A stretch of 63,845 nucleotides of DNA, from the NCBI RefSeq assembly GCF_000720175.1, contig NZ_JOIX01000063.1, forward strand, positions 1 through 63,845, in the 5' to 3' direction. Below, piece by piece: positions 7,470-17,100 of this stretch. The stretch's first letter is position 1, and every line of letters begins with the position of its first letter. Source of the DNA: Streptomyces sp. NRRL S-337. Its GTDB lineage: Bacteria; Actinomycetota; Actinomycetes; Streptomycetales; Streptomycetaceae. Position numbers and translations under genes: made by a program. Under the pieces are notes generated by a model. It had not been told where the DNA came from. It worked only from the letters and a program-made list of their open reading frames with translations, and did not search any database.

Positions 7470-9980
7470 GTGGCCGAGGAGGAGCAGGCGGGGGGACCGG
7501 CCGAGCCCGAGGCCCCGAAGGCGGCCGGCGGGCCGTCCCCGGAGGGCGCGCACCAGGCCCGGGGCAAGGACGGTGACGACCGGGGGCGCGGGGCGGACGA
7601 CAAGGGGGACGGGGACTCCGCCGACAGCGAGGCCGCGGAGCGGGAGCGCGAACGGGAGCGCGCCGCGGGGCGGTTCAAGGAGCACACCGCCAATCCGCTC
7701 GCCGGGGAGGAGAGCGAGGACGACCCGACCGACCTCGCCGCCGCGTCGCGGGCCCGCCGCGCCACCCGGATGCTGTTCGACACCGGGCGGGACCTGAACA
7801 GCTTCGACCGTTCGTACATCCGAAGCGCCCACATCGGGGACATCCACCTGCGGATGGACGCCCGGCAGGCCGCCGCGGGGGTGCGCAGCGGGCCGGTGCC
7901 GGACGACGAACTGCGCCGGCTCCGGCGGGTGCACGTCGAACCGGAGGGGTACTTACGGCTGCGCAACGCACTGCGGGCCCGCCGGCTGCTGGTGCTCGGC
8001 GCGGCACCCGGCACCGGGCGCACCAGCACCGCGCTGTCCCTCCTCGACGAGGTCACCGCCCTCACCGGGGACGGTCCGGGCGAGGAGTCCGGGTCCGGGC
8101 CGCGGGTGCTGCGGGTGGACGTCGAGACGGACGGCGGCGTGCCGAAGCTGGCCGGTTCGCTGGAGGAGCGGCACGGCACCGGCTATCTGCTGGAGCTGTC
8201 GCTCGGCAAGCCCGGTGCGCTGCCGCCGGACGCGATGGACCTGGACGGGCTGGCCGCGGCGCTGGACGAGCGGGAGTCGTTCGCGGTGATCGTCGTGACG
8301 GTCGGTTCGGCGGCGAACCCGCTGCTGGCCGGGCGGTACGGGATGCTCTGCCCGCCGGTGCCCACGCAGGAACTGCGCACCGCCCGGCTGCGGGAGCGGC
8401 TGGAGGAGCATGTCGCGGCGGCCGGGGACGACGGGCCGGACGGCGGGGCGCGGGTGGCCGAACTCCTCGCCCGTGCCGAGGAGTTGGCGGAGCAGACGGA
8501 CATCAGGGACGCGGTCGGGCTGAACGACCTGCGCCCCGCCGAGGCCGAACTGCTCGCCTCGTTGCTGGCCGGGCACCTGCTGGACGGCGTCTCCTACGAG
8601 GAGTTGCTGGCCGGCTGCCGGAGTCTCGCGGCGGGCCAGGCCCACGAGTGGTTCGCCGGGGTGGACCGGGCGCTGGCCGCGCCGCCGCCGGCCGCGGACG
8701 GGAGCGCGGGGCGGCGGCCGGGGACGGCGGCGCTGTTCCACCCGGTGGCGTTCCGGATCGCGCTGGCCGTCCTGGGCGGCGCCTCACACAGCGCGGTGGC
8801 CTCCGCCGCACACCTGCTGACCTGGGAACTGTCCGTCCAGAGCGATCCGGACCACACCCCGGCCCGGCCGTTGTTCTGCGACGACCCGGAGTCCGACCTG
8901 GCGCTGTCGCGGGCCGAACTGACCGACGGCGAGGTCGAGGTGGCCGGCACCGAGGTGCCCGCCCAGCTGATCTGGTACCGGGGGGCGGCGCTGCCCGGCG
9001 CGGTGCTGAGCGAGGTCTGGGACCGGCACTTCCCGGTCCGCGGCCCGGTGGTGCGCTGGCTGCGGCTGCTGGCCGACGACCCCCGCCCCCAGGTGTGGAT
9101 GCGGGCCGCGGTGGCCGCCGGGGAGCTGTGCGTACGGGACTTCGACCACGGTTACGCGGAGCTGATCCGGCCGCTCGCCGAGGCGGGCACGCCGCGCCGG
9201 CGGATCTTCGCGGCCACCACGATGGACCAGGCGGCCGGGCATGCCTCGCACCGCAAGGCGGTGCGGCGGCTGGTCGACGACTGGAGCCGGTACGGCACGA
9301 AGTCGCTGCGCTGGACCGCGGCGATGGCACTGGGCTACGGGAACGCCGCGGCCACCACGGACGACGCCCTCGACGCGCTGGCCCGGATCGGGGTCCGGGA
9401 CGACGGGGAGCAGCTGGCGGTCGCCTCGTTCAACGTCGTGCGGCTGCTGGCGCTGCCGGACGGGGCGACGGTGCTGCGGCGGATGGCGGAGTGGACGCAC
9501 CACAGGCGCGAGCCGTACCAGGACCTCGGTCTGGTGACCACCGTCCGGCTGGCGGTGACCAAGGTGGACGAGGTGCTGGACGCCGAGCCCGATTCCGGGC
9601 TCGGGGGCCGCGGGGACTGGCCGCTGCCGCTCGCCCTCGCCGTCGCGCACCCCGAACTCGTCGCCCCCATGGCCGACTTGATGTGGACCGCGCTGAACAC
9701 CGCACGGTCGCAGGAGGTGGCGATGGACGCGCTGGAGGCCCTGCTGCGCACTGCCGTGCGCAAGGACGGCGGGGAGTGGACCCAGCCGGGGCTGGCGGCG
9801 CTGCTGCCCGCGCTGGCGACCGAGGAGCACGACCGGCGGCGGCTGGACTGGCTGCTGCGCCGAATGATGAAGGATCCGGACAATCCGCTCCCCGACGCGC
9901 AGGCGCGCTCCTTGTGGTGGCTCGCCGTCCCGCCGCGGGACCGGACGGGCGAGAGGTACCAGGAGGAAACGCATGGCTGA
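7470..9980 (+). CDS. P-loop NTPase with C-terminal helical repeats (STAND-like sensor candidate)
   Basis: An 836-residue protein. Residues 1-100 are charged and disordered; 111-127 contain a segment (DRSYIRSAHIGDI) that aligns without gaps with the C-terminus of the preceding cyclase-like protein; 173-190 are a Walker A loop, LLVLGAAPGTGRTSTA. The usual Walker B acidic pair is not obvious in FAVIVVTV, so hydrolysis is uncertain. From about 440 on the sequence is alpha-helical with repeating units (for example LRWTAAMALGYGNAAATTDD), like HEAT-type solenoids that sense ligands in STAND proteins. Codon 162 is TTA, a rare bldA-dependent leucine codon. It starts 5 bp after the cyclase stop and overlaps the next gene by 8 bp. 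Confidence 0.7.
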   Translation: MAEEEQAGGPAEPEAPKAAGGPSPEGAHQARGKDGDDRGRGADDKGDGDSADSEAAERERERERAAGRFKEHTANPLAGEESEDDPTDLAAASRARRATRMLFDTGRDLNSFDRSYIRSAHIGDIHLRMDARQAAAGVRSGPVPDDELRRLRRVHVEPEGYLRLRNALRARRLLVLGAAPGTGRTSTALSLLDEVTALTGDGPGEESGSGPRVLRVDVETDGGVPKLAGSLEERHGTGYLLELSLGKPGALPPDAMDLDGLAAALDERESFAVIVVTVGSAANPLLAGRYGMLCPPVPTQELRTARLRERLEEHVAAAGDDGPDGGARVAELLARAEELAEQTDIRDAVGLNDLRPAEAELLASLLAGHLLDGVSYEELLAGCRSLAAGQAHEWFAGVDRALAAPPPAADGSAGRRPGTAALFHPVAFRIALAVLGGASHSAVASAAHLLTWELSVQSDPDHTPARPLFCDDPESDLALSRAELTDGEVEVAGTEVPAQLIWYRGAALPGAVLSEVWDRHFPVRGPVVRWLRLLADDPRPQVWMRAAVAAGELCVRDFDHGYAELIRPLAEAGTPRRRIFAATTMDQAAGHASHRKAVRRLVDDWSRYGTKSLRWTAAMALGYGNAAATTDDALDALARIGVRDDGEQLAVASFNVVRLLALPDGATVLRRMAEWTHHRREPYQDLGLVTTVRLAVTKVDEVLDAEPDSGLGGRGDWPLPLALAVAHPELVAPMADLMWTALNTARSQEVAMDALEALLRTAVRKDGGEWTQPGLAALLPALATEEHDRRRLDWLLRRMMKDPDNPLPDAQARSLWWLAVPPRDRTGERYQEETHG

Positions 9981-11052
9981 CGACCAGGGCGTGGCGGGGG
10001 GCGGGGCGGCCGGCCCGGGGCCCGCGGGTCCGTTCCTGCGGGAGTACGCGCCGACGGGCCCGTTCCGGCACACGAGCGCGCGGACGGCGTCGGTGCTGTT
10101 CTACCGGAACGGCGGCTACAGCGTGGCCACCGTCCGCGGCATCGAGCACCACGACAAGCGGGCACTGGCCCGGCCGCACACCATCTGCGAGATCGCGCTC
10201 GGCACGTTCGTCACGACGCTGCAGCTGGAGCTGCCGGCCGCCGGGGGCACCACGTTCTTCAAGGCCGAGGTGGAGATCCACTGGACGGTGAGCGATCCCC
10301 ATCTGGCCGCCACCGAGGTGGTGACCGATGTCGCCCAGCGGCTCACCGCGCCGACGCTGGAGCGGCTCCGGGACGTCTCCGCGGAGTTCCCGGTGAACCA
10401 GGCCGAGCAGGCCGACCGTGCCATCACCCGGCAGTGCGCCGGCGGGCGCTGGGACGACCTGGGCGCCGATCTCGGGCTGCGGGTGCGGCTGTACGTACGG
10501 CTGCGGGTGGACGACCGGACGATCCATCACATGGACGACATCCGGGACGCACACGCCTCGGCGGAGGTGACCCGGGTCCACCAAAGCAAGTTCCGGGACA
10601 TGCTGCAGGGCGGCGAACTGGACCAGCTCAGCTACATGCTGGCGGCGGAGCCCGAGGCGGCCAAGGACTTCCTGGAGAAGATCCGCCAGGAGGGCCGGGC
10701 CGACGAGAAGGAGCGCATCGACCGGCTCTTCGCCATGGTCGACAGCGGCCAGATCCACTCCACCGACGTGGAGACCCAGGCGCTGGAGCTCCTCAACCGC
10801 GGCCGGCACCGCGTCCAGGGGCCCATCGGCTCGCTGCCCGCCCGCCGGGAGACGCCACAGCTGGGCCCGGGCACGTCCGAACCGTTCACCCCGGACTGGG
10901 TCTCGGACGACCCGCCGTCCCGGGCCGGGCGCCCGTCGTACCTGGACAAGGACGACCCGGCCGACGACGGCGCGACCACCGCCGAGCCGGAACCGCCGCG
11001 CCGCCGCCGGCGCAGCCGTGACGACGGATGGTCCTGGGCGGAGGAGGACTGA
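9973..11052 (+). CDS. SPFH/band-7-like protein
   Basis: A 359-residue protein without a signal peptide or clear membrane helix. Residues 30-220 have the layout of an SPFH (stomatin/flotillin-like) domain: FFKAEVEIHWTVSDPHLAAT, a long amphipathic helix with LTAPTLERLRDVSAEF, then LGLRVRLYVRLRVDD. The C-terminal 100 residues are acidic, Pro-rich and end with basic RRRRRS and acidic EED stretches. SPFH proteins scaffold membrane microdomains, often with a partner protease or remodelling factor. Overlaps with genes on both sides place it inside the operon. The family call rests on pattern and spacing, so it is moderate. Confidence 0.6.
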   Translation: MADDQGVAGGGAAGPGPAGPFLREYAPTGPFRHTSARTASVLFYRNGGYSVATVRGIEHHDKRALARPHTICEIALGTFVTTLQLELPAAGGTTFFKAEVEIHWTVSDPHLAATEVVTDVAQRLTAPTLERLRDVSAEFPVNQAEQADRAITRQCAGGRWDDLGADLGLRVRLYVRLRVDDRTIHHMDDIRDAHASAEVTRVHQSKFRDMLQGGELDQLSYMLAAEPEAAKDFLEKIRQEGRADEKERIDRLFAMVDSGQIHSTDVETQALELLNRGRHRVQGPIGSLPARRETPQLGPGTSEPFTPDWVSDDPPSRAGRPSYLDKDDPADDGATTAEPEPPRRRRRSRDDGWSWAEED

Positions 11053-11618
11053 TGACGGCCGACGGGGGGACGGCGGACCGGGGGACCACAGACTCCCCCG
11101 ACCCGGTCGTGCCGGTGCCGGACGGGGGTCGGCACGGCCACGACCGGGCGGGGGAACGCATCGCCGAACGGCTGTTGAACACGGTCCGGGAGGACCTCGG
11201 ACGGGCCGACTCCAAGGCGGCCGTGCTGCTCTCCGGGGCGCTGGCGCTGCCGGCGTTCCTGATCGGGTGGCACGGCGCGCCCGACTGGCGCGGTCCGGCC
11301 GACCTCACTCTGGTCGCCGCCGGGATGCTCTGGGCGGTCGCGGTGACCGCGCTGGTCCGGGCGCTGCTGCCGCGTACCGGCACGCTGCGCACGCAGGACG
11401 GGGTGACCTACTTCGGCGATCTGCTGGCCCCCCACGACCTGCCCCGGCTGGCCGCCGAGATCGCCGCGGCCGGCCGGGACCCGGCCGGGTGGCTGCTCAT
11501 CCAGGCCGTGGACGTCAGCTCGATCCTGTCCGCCAAATACCGGGCCATCCGCTGGGCGGTGGGCGCGCTGGCCCCTTCGGCGGCGCTGGCCCTGGCCTGG
11601 AGCCTGACCGCGCGCTGA
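11052..11618 (+). CDS. Pycsar-type transmembrane effector (PycTM/DUF5706-like)
   Basis: A 188-residue protein whose ATG overlaps the previous stop (TGATG). Hydrophobic segments lie at about 57-74, 85-106 and 165-185. Motifs of the PycTM family are visible in order: AERLLNTVREDLGRADSKA before the first helix, YFGDLL at 120-125, and VDVSSILSAKYRAIRWA leading into the last helix. In Pycsar anti-phage systems such effectors bind cCMP or cUMP made by a class III cyclase and disrupt the membrane. A cyclase-like gene is three genes upstream, separated by the NTPase and SPFH genes, which is not the minimal Pycsar layout. I consider the family call good and the shared pathway likely but unproven. Confidence 0.75.
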   Translation: MTADGGTADRGTTDSPDPVVPVPDGGRHGHDRAGERIAERLLNTVREDLGRADSKAAVLLSGALALPAFLIGWHGAPDWRGPADLTLVAAGMLWAVAVTALVRALLPRTGTLRTQDGVTYFGDLLAPHDLPRLAAEIAAAGRDPAGWLLIQAVDVSSILSAKYRAIRWAVGALAPSAALALAWSLTAR

Positions 11619-11693
11619 CCGCGGCCGGCCCGGCGCCGCCGGCGGCGGCGCACCACCAAGCACACGACGCAGAAACGAAATAAGGGGACGGCC

Positions 11694-14027
11694 GTGGGAA
11701 CAGTGAGGGGAAAACGGCGGAACGGAAGGGGCTGGGCGCGGCGCGGCGCGGTCCGTGTGCTGGGCGGCGCCGCGGTGCTCATATCCCTGCTGGCGCCCGC
11801 CGCCCATGATCCGGTGCCGGCGGCCGCGTCGAAACCGGCCTTCAAGTCCGTCAACTACGCGGTGGCGGTGGACGAGTCGGCCAGCCTGGCACCCGACGAC
11901 ATGAAGGCGGAGAAGGCCGCCGCCGCCCGGATCGCGCTGGGCGACGTCTCCTCGGCGTCCCACGTCACGGTCTTCGGTTTCGCCGCCGCCGAGTCCAACG
12001 ACCAGCGTGCGGTGGACCCGGTGTGCCCGCGGACCACGCTGGACGCGGCCGGGCGGGACTCGATCGGCGGGTGCGTGGGCAAGCTGCGCAGCCGCAAGAA
12101 GAGCGAGGGCACCGGCACCGACTTCCCGAGTGCGATACGCCAGGGCGTGCACGAACTGAGCTCCGGCACCGACGCGTCCGTGCCGCGGGTGCTGTTCCTG
12201 CTCACCGACGGGCAGATGGACGTCACCGGCAGCCCGCAGTACGGCGACCCCGCGCACCGCAAGGACGAGGGCGAGCGGCAGCTGGACCGGGAGCTGAAGA
12301 ACGCCCGGGCGCAGGGGGTGCAGATCTGGCCGCTGGGCTTCGGGCCCGACCCGGACAAGGAGCAGCTCGACCGGATGGCCGCCGGCGGCTACCAGAAGGG
12401 CTGTACGGAACTGCCCTCGGCGCTGCCGAAGGCCGAGAAGGTCTCCGGCGCCAAGGACCTCGGCCCGAAGCTGGAGAAGATCTTCGCCGCGGCGCACTGC
12501 CTGCGCTACCAGCCGGGCACCAGCCCCCAGCGGCCGCCGGCCACCCTGGAGGTCGGCATCTCGCCGCTGGCGACCGTGGGCAGCATCGTGGTCGACAAGA
12601 GCGACCCCGAGGTGACGATCACCTACATCGACCCGAACGGCCACCAGGTGCCCACCACGGGGTCGTACCGCAAGTCGCACTTCGAGCTGGCGGGCGCCGG
12701 GGACACCGTCGAGGCGCTGAAGATCGTCGACCCGGTGCCCGGCGTGTGGCAGGTGAAGGCCGAGGCCCCCGAGGGGCACCGCTCGCTGCCGGTCGGGGTC
12801 AGCGTGCTGTGGCAGGGCGAACTGCGCGGCGCGATCACCATGGACCCGCCGTCGCCGCAGGCCGGCCGGAAGGCCACGGTGACCATGCGGCTGCAGACCC
12901 GCGAGGGCTACCAGATCAAGGACCCCCGGGACTACGCCGGGCTGCGGGTCCGCAGCGAGCTGACCGGGGACGGCTTCGCCGCGGTGCCGGTGCAGCTCAC
13001 CGACGACGGGAAGGGGAACGACCCCACCGCGAGCGACGGCTCGTTCACCGGTTCCGTGACGATCCCGCGCAGCGCCGACGGGGCGCTGAAGGTGAGCGGC
13101 ACACTGACCGCCTCCGGGCTGAGCGCGGACACCCGCAGCGAGAGCGGCCTGGTCGCGCCGGACGTGCTGCCGGTGTCCGGCACGCTGCGGCTGCCGGCCG
13201 CGGACGCCCACCCCGGGGACGAGGTCACCGGCACCCTGGCGGTCCACAACACCGGCAAGACCCCGCACACCCTGCGGCTGTCGGTCGCCGACCTCCAGCC
13301 GGGGCTGGTGTCGGTCAGCCCGGCCGAGATCGAGCTGAAGCCCGAGGACTCCGGCACCAGGACGGTGACGGTCCGCCTCGGCCCGGCCGATGCCTTCGGC
13401 GACCGCCTCGACGACGACGGACTGCGGCTCGGCGGCACCGTCACCGCCGTCGACACCACCGACCACGACCGGACGGTGGTGCGGTCCCCGCTGTCGGTGA
13501 CGGTGACGCCGGAGCCCGGCATCTGGGACGCGTACTGGTGGGCGTTCCTCATCGCGGCCGCGGTGCTCGCCGCGGTCGTCGCCGCGGTCCTCGCCTGGCT
13601 GCGGCAGTGGCGCGGCCGCCGGAACCCGTACGGCCTGATGCTGCAACTGGTCTCCGAGGACGGCGACGTGCTCGCCACGCACCCGGCCGGGCACGGCCAC
13701 AAGCAGTGGTACGAGTTCGCGGTGGTCGAACCGCACCGCAGCCCGCGCATCGAGCGGCGCAACCACGGCCGGTACGCGATCCAGCGCAGCCCCGAGGGCG
13801 GCGCGTGGCTGCGCGAGCGGGGCGCCGGGCGGACCCGGCTGCCGGCGAACGGCACCGTCCCGCTGAGCGACGGGCTGAGCCTCTCCCTCGGCGAGGAGAC
13901 CCGGTCCGCCAAGTCCCGCCGCAACCGGCCCACTTGGGGCTCGCGGCAGCGGACCGGCACGACCCCCACCACCCCCACGGTCACCACCGAGGACGACGGC
14001 ACCAGCACCTACGAGTCGTACCGGTGA
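11694..14027 (+). CDS. Secreted, membrane-anchored von Willebrand factor A protein
   Basis: A 777-residue protein: basic N-terminus and signal peptide (cleavage near residue 46 after PAAA), a vWA domain at about 52-270 with a complete DxSxS metal site (DESAS, residues 60-64) and the later TDG, then Ig-like extracellular domains rich in Thr and Val, a membrane helix at about 613-635 (YWWAFLIAAAVLAAVVAAVLAW), and a 140-residue cytoplasmic tail. vWA domains bind protein partners through Mg. GTG start after AAGGGGA. A 75-bp gap precedes it, the first sizeable gap in the array, so a second promoter may begin here. Its neighbours (tubulin-like and GTPase) match a published bacterial membrane-remodelling set. 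Confidence 0.8.
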   Translation: MGTVRGKRRNGRGWARRGAVRVLGGAAVLISLLAPAAHDPVPAAASKPAFKSVNYAVAVDESASLAPDDMKAEKAAAARIALGDVSSASHVTVFGFAAAESNDQRAVDPVCPRTTLDAAGRDSIGGCVGKLRSRKKSEGTGTDFPSAIRQGVHELSSGTDASVPRVLFLLTDGQMDVTGSPQYGDPAHRKDEGERQLDRELKNARAQGVQIWPLGFGPDPDKEQLDRMAAGGYQKGCTELPSALPKAEKVSGAKDLGPKLEKIFAAAHCLRYQPGTSPQRPPATLEVGISPLATVGSIVVDKSDPEVTITYIDPNGHQVPTTGSYRKSHFELAGAGDTVEALKIVDPVPGVWQVKAEAPEGHRSLPVGVSVLWQGELRGAITMDPPSPQAGRKATVTMRLQTREGYQIKDPRDYAGLRVRSELTGDGFAAVPVQLTDDGKGNDPTASDGSFTGSVTIPRSADGALKVSGTLTASGLSADTRSESGLVAPDVLPVSGTLRLPAADAHPGDEVTGTLAVHNTGKTPHTLRLSVADLQPGLVSVSPAEIELKPEDSGTRTVTVRLGPADAFGDRLDDDGLRLGGTVTAVDTTDHDRTVVRSPLSVTVTPEPGIWDAYWWAFLIAAAVLAAVVAAVLAWLRQWRGRRNPYGLMLQLVSEDGDVLATHPAGHGHKQWYEFAVVEPHRSPRIERRNHGRYAIQRSPEGGAWLRERGAGRTRLPANGTVPLSDGLSLSLGEETRSAKSRRNRPTWGSRQRTGTTPTTPTVTTEDDGTSTYESYR

Positions 14028-14148
14028 CGCGCGGGGCGGGCCGGTGCACCACCGGCCCGCCCCGGCACACCGCCCCGCGGCCGCCGGGCCGCGCGCACCG
14101 CACAGATCGAACGATCGGCCGCCGGTACGGCCGCAACGGGAGGAACCC

Positions 14149-17100
14149 ATGAAAATCTTCCAGCCGATGCTCTTCGTCGGCCTGGGCGGCACCGGTGGCC
14201 TGGTCGGCGCCGAACTGGAGCGCCGGCTGCGGGCCGAGCTGTGCGGTCCGGACGGCGTCGCGCTCAGCCATCTGAGCGGCCACGCCCCCTACCAGCTCCC
14301 CGACTGCCTGCAGTTCGTCTACGCCGACTACAGCGAGACCGACCTCCAGCGCCTGCCGCAGTTCAACGTGGACCCGTCGCTGCGGGCCGCGTACGCCCGT
14401 ACCTCGCGGGCCACCCACAACCTGCTGCCGAACTTCGACAGTTCACCGGAAGTGACCAAGATGCTCCGGGCGAGCCTGCGCGACGAGGTCGCCGACTGGC
14501 TGCCGCCGCGCATCGACGAGCCGAAGGTCACCCCGCTCCACAACGGCGCCGGCCAGCTGCCCACCGTCGGCCGCGCCGCCCTGTTCGCCACCCTGCGGCA
14601 CAGCCTGGCCCCGGTACTGGAGCCGCTGCTCCAGGCGATCGACGCGATCGCCAAGTCGGCCGGTGAGCTGAGCGAACTGGGCGGCGGCAAGGTCAACGGC
14701 TGCGACGTGTTCGTCGCCTTCTCGGTGGCCGGCGGCACCGGGGCCGGGATCTTCCTGGACTACCTGCACCTGATCAACCAGGCGTTCAAGATGCGCCGGT
14801 TCGACGGCGTGAAGATCTACCCGCTGGTCGTGATGCCGTCCTCGTTCTCCTCGGCCTCCGGCGGCGGGCGGGAGGCCGAGCTCAACGCGGCCCGCGCGCT
14901 GGTCGACCTGTTCCGGCTGGTGGACGGGCAGAACGCGCCGACCGAGGGCGCGGAGATCGGCGACCTGGACCACGACTCCTCCGGGCTCGGCATCCGCTAC
15001 CCCGGCACCACCCCGATCCGGCTGCGGACCGGCATCCTGCCCACCGCCTTCCTGTTCAGCCCGACCGCCGGCATCCGCCAGGACGACCTGCGGCGCTCCA
15101 TCGTCTCCCTGGTGATGTCGCTGATCGGCACCGAACTGGGCGACGGCCGGTCCCGGGGCCGGACGACCGCGGCCGACGACGACTACCAGACCTTCGCCGC
15201 GAGCTTCATCAACCGGGGCGTGCACCGCAGCGCGATGTCCCCCACCGGCATCGGCCGGCAGGGCGTCTCCACCAGCCTGGTGGCCTCCATGACCGCGCCG
15301 ATGGACCAGCTGGCCGACCTGGTGGCCGGCCGGCTGCTGCGCGAGGCGGTCACCGACCTCGTCGAGCGGCCGCGCGCCACGCTGCGGGACGGCGCGGTGC
15401 CGATGATCCGGCAGCTGTTCGCCGACTCCGGACTCGAAGAGCTGTGGGAGCGGCGGCAGTTGCCGGTACCGGAGCCCGAGCCGCTGCCGCGCGGCAGCCG
15501 GGCCATCGAGACCGCGCTGGGCGAGCGGATCGCGGACATGCAGCGGCTGCTGTCCGACCTGCGGTCCGTCGCCGACCGCCAGGCCGCCTCGATGGCCGAC
15601 CGGTTCGTGCCGCGCCCCGCCATCGACAAACTCCTGCAGAGCGTCGACCCGTTCCTCGCCGAACGCGTCGTGCGCGGGGTCCCGGACAGTGACGAACCGA
15701 TCGCCCGGGTCGGGTTCCTGGGCATGCTCAACAGCCGCGCGGTCGCTCCCCCACGCCCGGCGGGGGTCACCGACCAGCCGCCCAAGACGCCGCGGATCAA
15801 GGGCCGGCTGGCCGGTATGTCACCGGCCCGCTGGGGCGACGACGACGTGCAGGCGGCCCTCCAGGCCCAGGACGCCTGGTACCAGTGGCGCAGCCGGATC
15901 GTCTGGCACGAGGCGTGGCGGGAGCAGCAGCAGCGCTGGCAGCCGCAGGCGGACGCCGCCGGCACCGACCTCGGGCGGCTGGTGAACGCCTTCCGCAAGC
16001 ACTCCGAGCAGGAGCGGAAGCTCTCCGCGCAGAAGGGCCTCGAACTGTACGAGGACCGCACCGGCATCTCGTACCTGCTGCCGCCGCAGCGCACCCTCAA
16101 CCACTTCTACGAGGACCTGGTCACCCGGCTGGTCCGCCGCGAGGGCCTGCGCGAGCACGACGACGAGGCCGCGCTGCTGCTCAAGATGATCGACGGGGAC
16201 ACCTGGCGCTCGGTGCACGCGCAGAGCCGCCGCAACCCGGACGGTGCGGTGGCGGCCGTCAAGGCCCAGCTGGAGGGCCGGATCACCCGGCTGTTCGCGG
16301 AGAGCGGCGAGCATCTGGAGGAGCGGCCGCTGCTGCCGCCGATGAGCACCCTGCTGGCCGCCGCGGCGGGCGACGCGGACGCCACCGACCAGGTCAGCAA
16401 GGAGGCGCTGGAGCTGTTCGGTCGGAAGCTGACCGGGCTGCTGCCGGTGGGCTTCACCCCGGAGGGCACCGGCCCGCTGCGGGTGCTGGTCACCTACCCG
16501 CGCGTCCAGGCCGTGGAGGAGGTGCAGGAGTTCCTCGGCAAGGCGCTGCGGCTGCCCTCCGACGCCAAGAACTCGGTGGAGTACCGGGGCGTGGAGAGCG
16601 ACTCGATCACGGTGGTGCTGTTCCGCAGCGAGATGAGCCTCACCCAGGTGCCGGAGGCCCGCAAGGTGCTGCGCCAGTGGGCCCGGGCCAAGGACAGCGA
16701 GCAGGCGCACGACGTTTTGCGGTGGCGGCAGCGGCTCGGCTACCGGGACAGCTGGATGGTGAGCTGCGAGGACGACCGCCGCGCCATCCTGCACCGGCTG
16801 CTGTGCTGCATGTGGAACGGCCAGGTGGACGTGGTGGACGGCGACACGTCCTCGCCGGAGCGGGTGCGGCTGCGGCTGTTCCCCGAGAAGGGCGAGAACG
16901 TGCCCGGGGTCCGGCTGCGGCTGGGCGACTTCCCCGGCGGGGTGTCGAGCTGGGCGGAGCTGCTCCGCTCGTACGAGCGCTGGACCGTCCTCGACGACGA
17001 GCGGATCGTCGAGGACTACTGCCGCGAGTTGATGGGGGCCCAGCCGCACGGCCTGGCCCGCAGCGGCAGCGATCCCCATCCGCTCTTCGTCGAACTGGTC

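Noticed and set aside
10632..14192. A 1186-codon open frame on the minus strand opposite the SPFH-like, PycTM, vWA and start of the tubulin-like genes
   Set aside because: Composition is Arg/Gly/Pro-rich without motifs, and it is antisense to genes with clear domains and ribosome sites. It results from the strong third-position GC bias.
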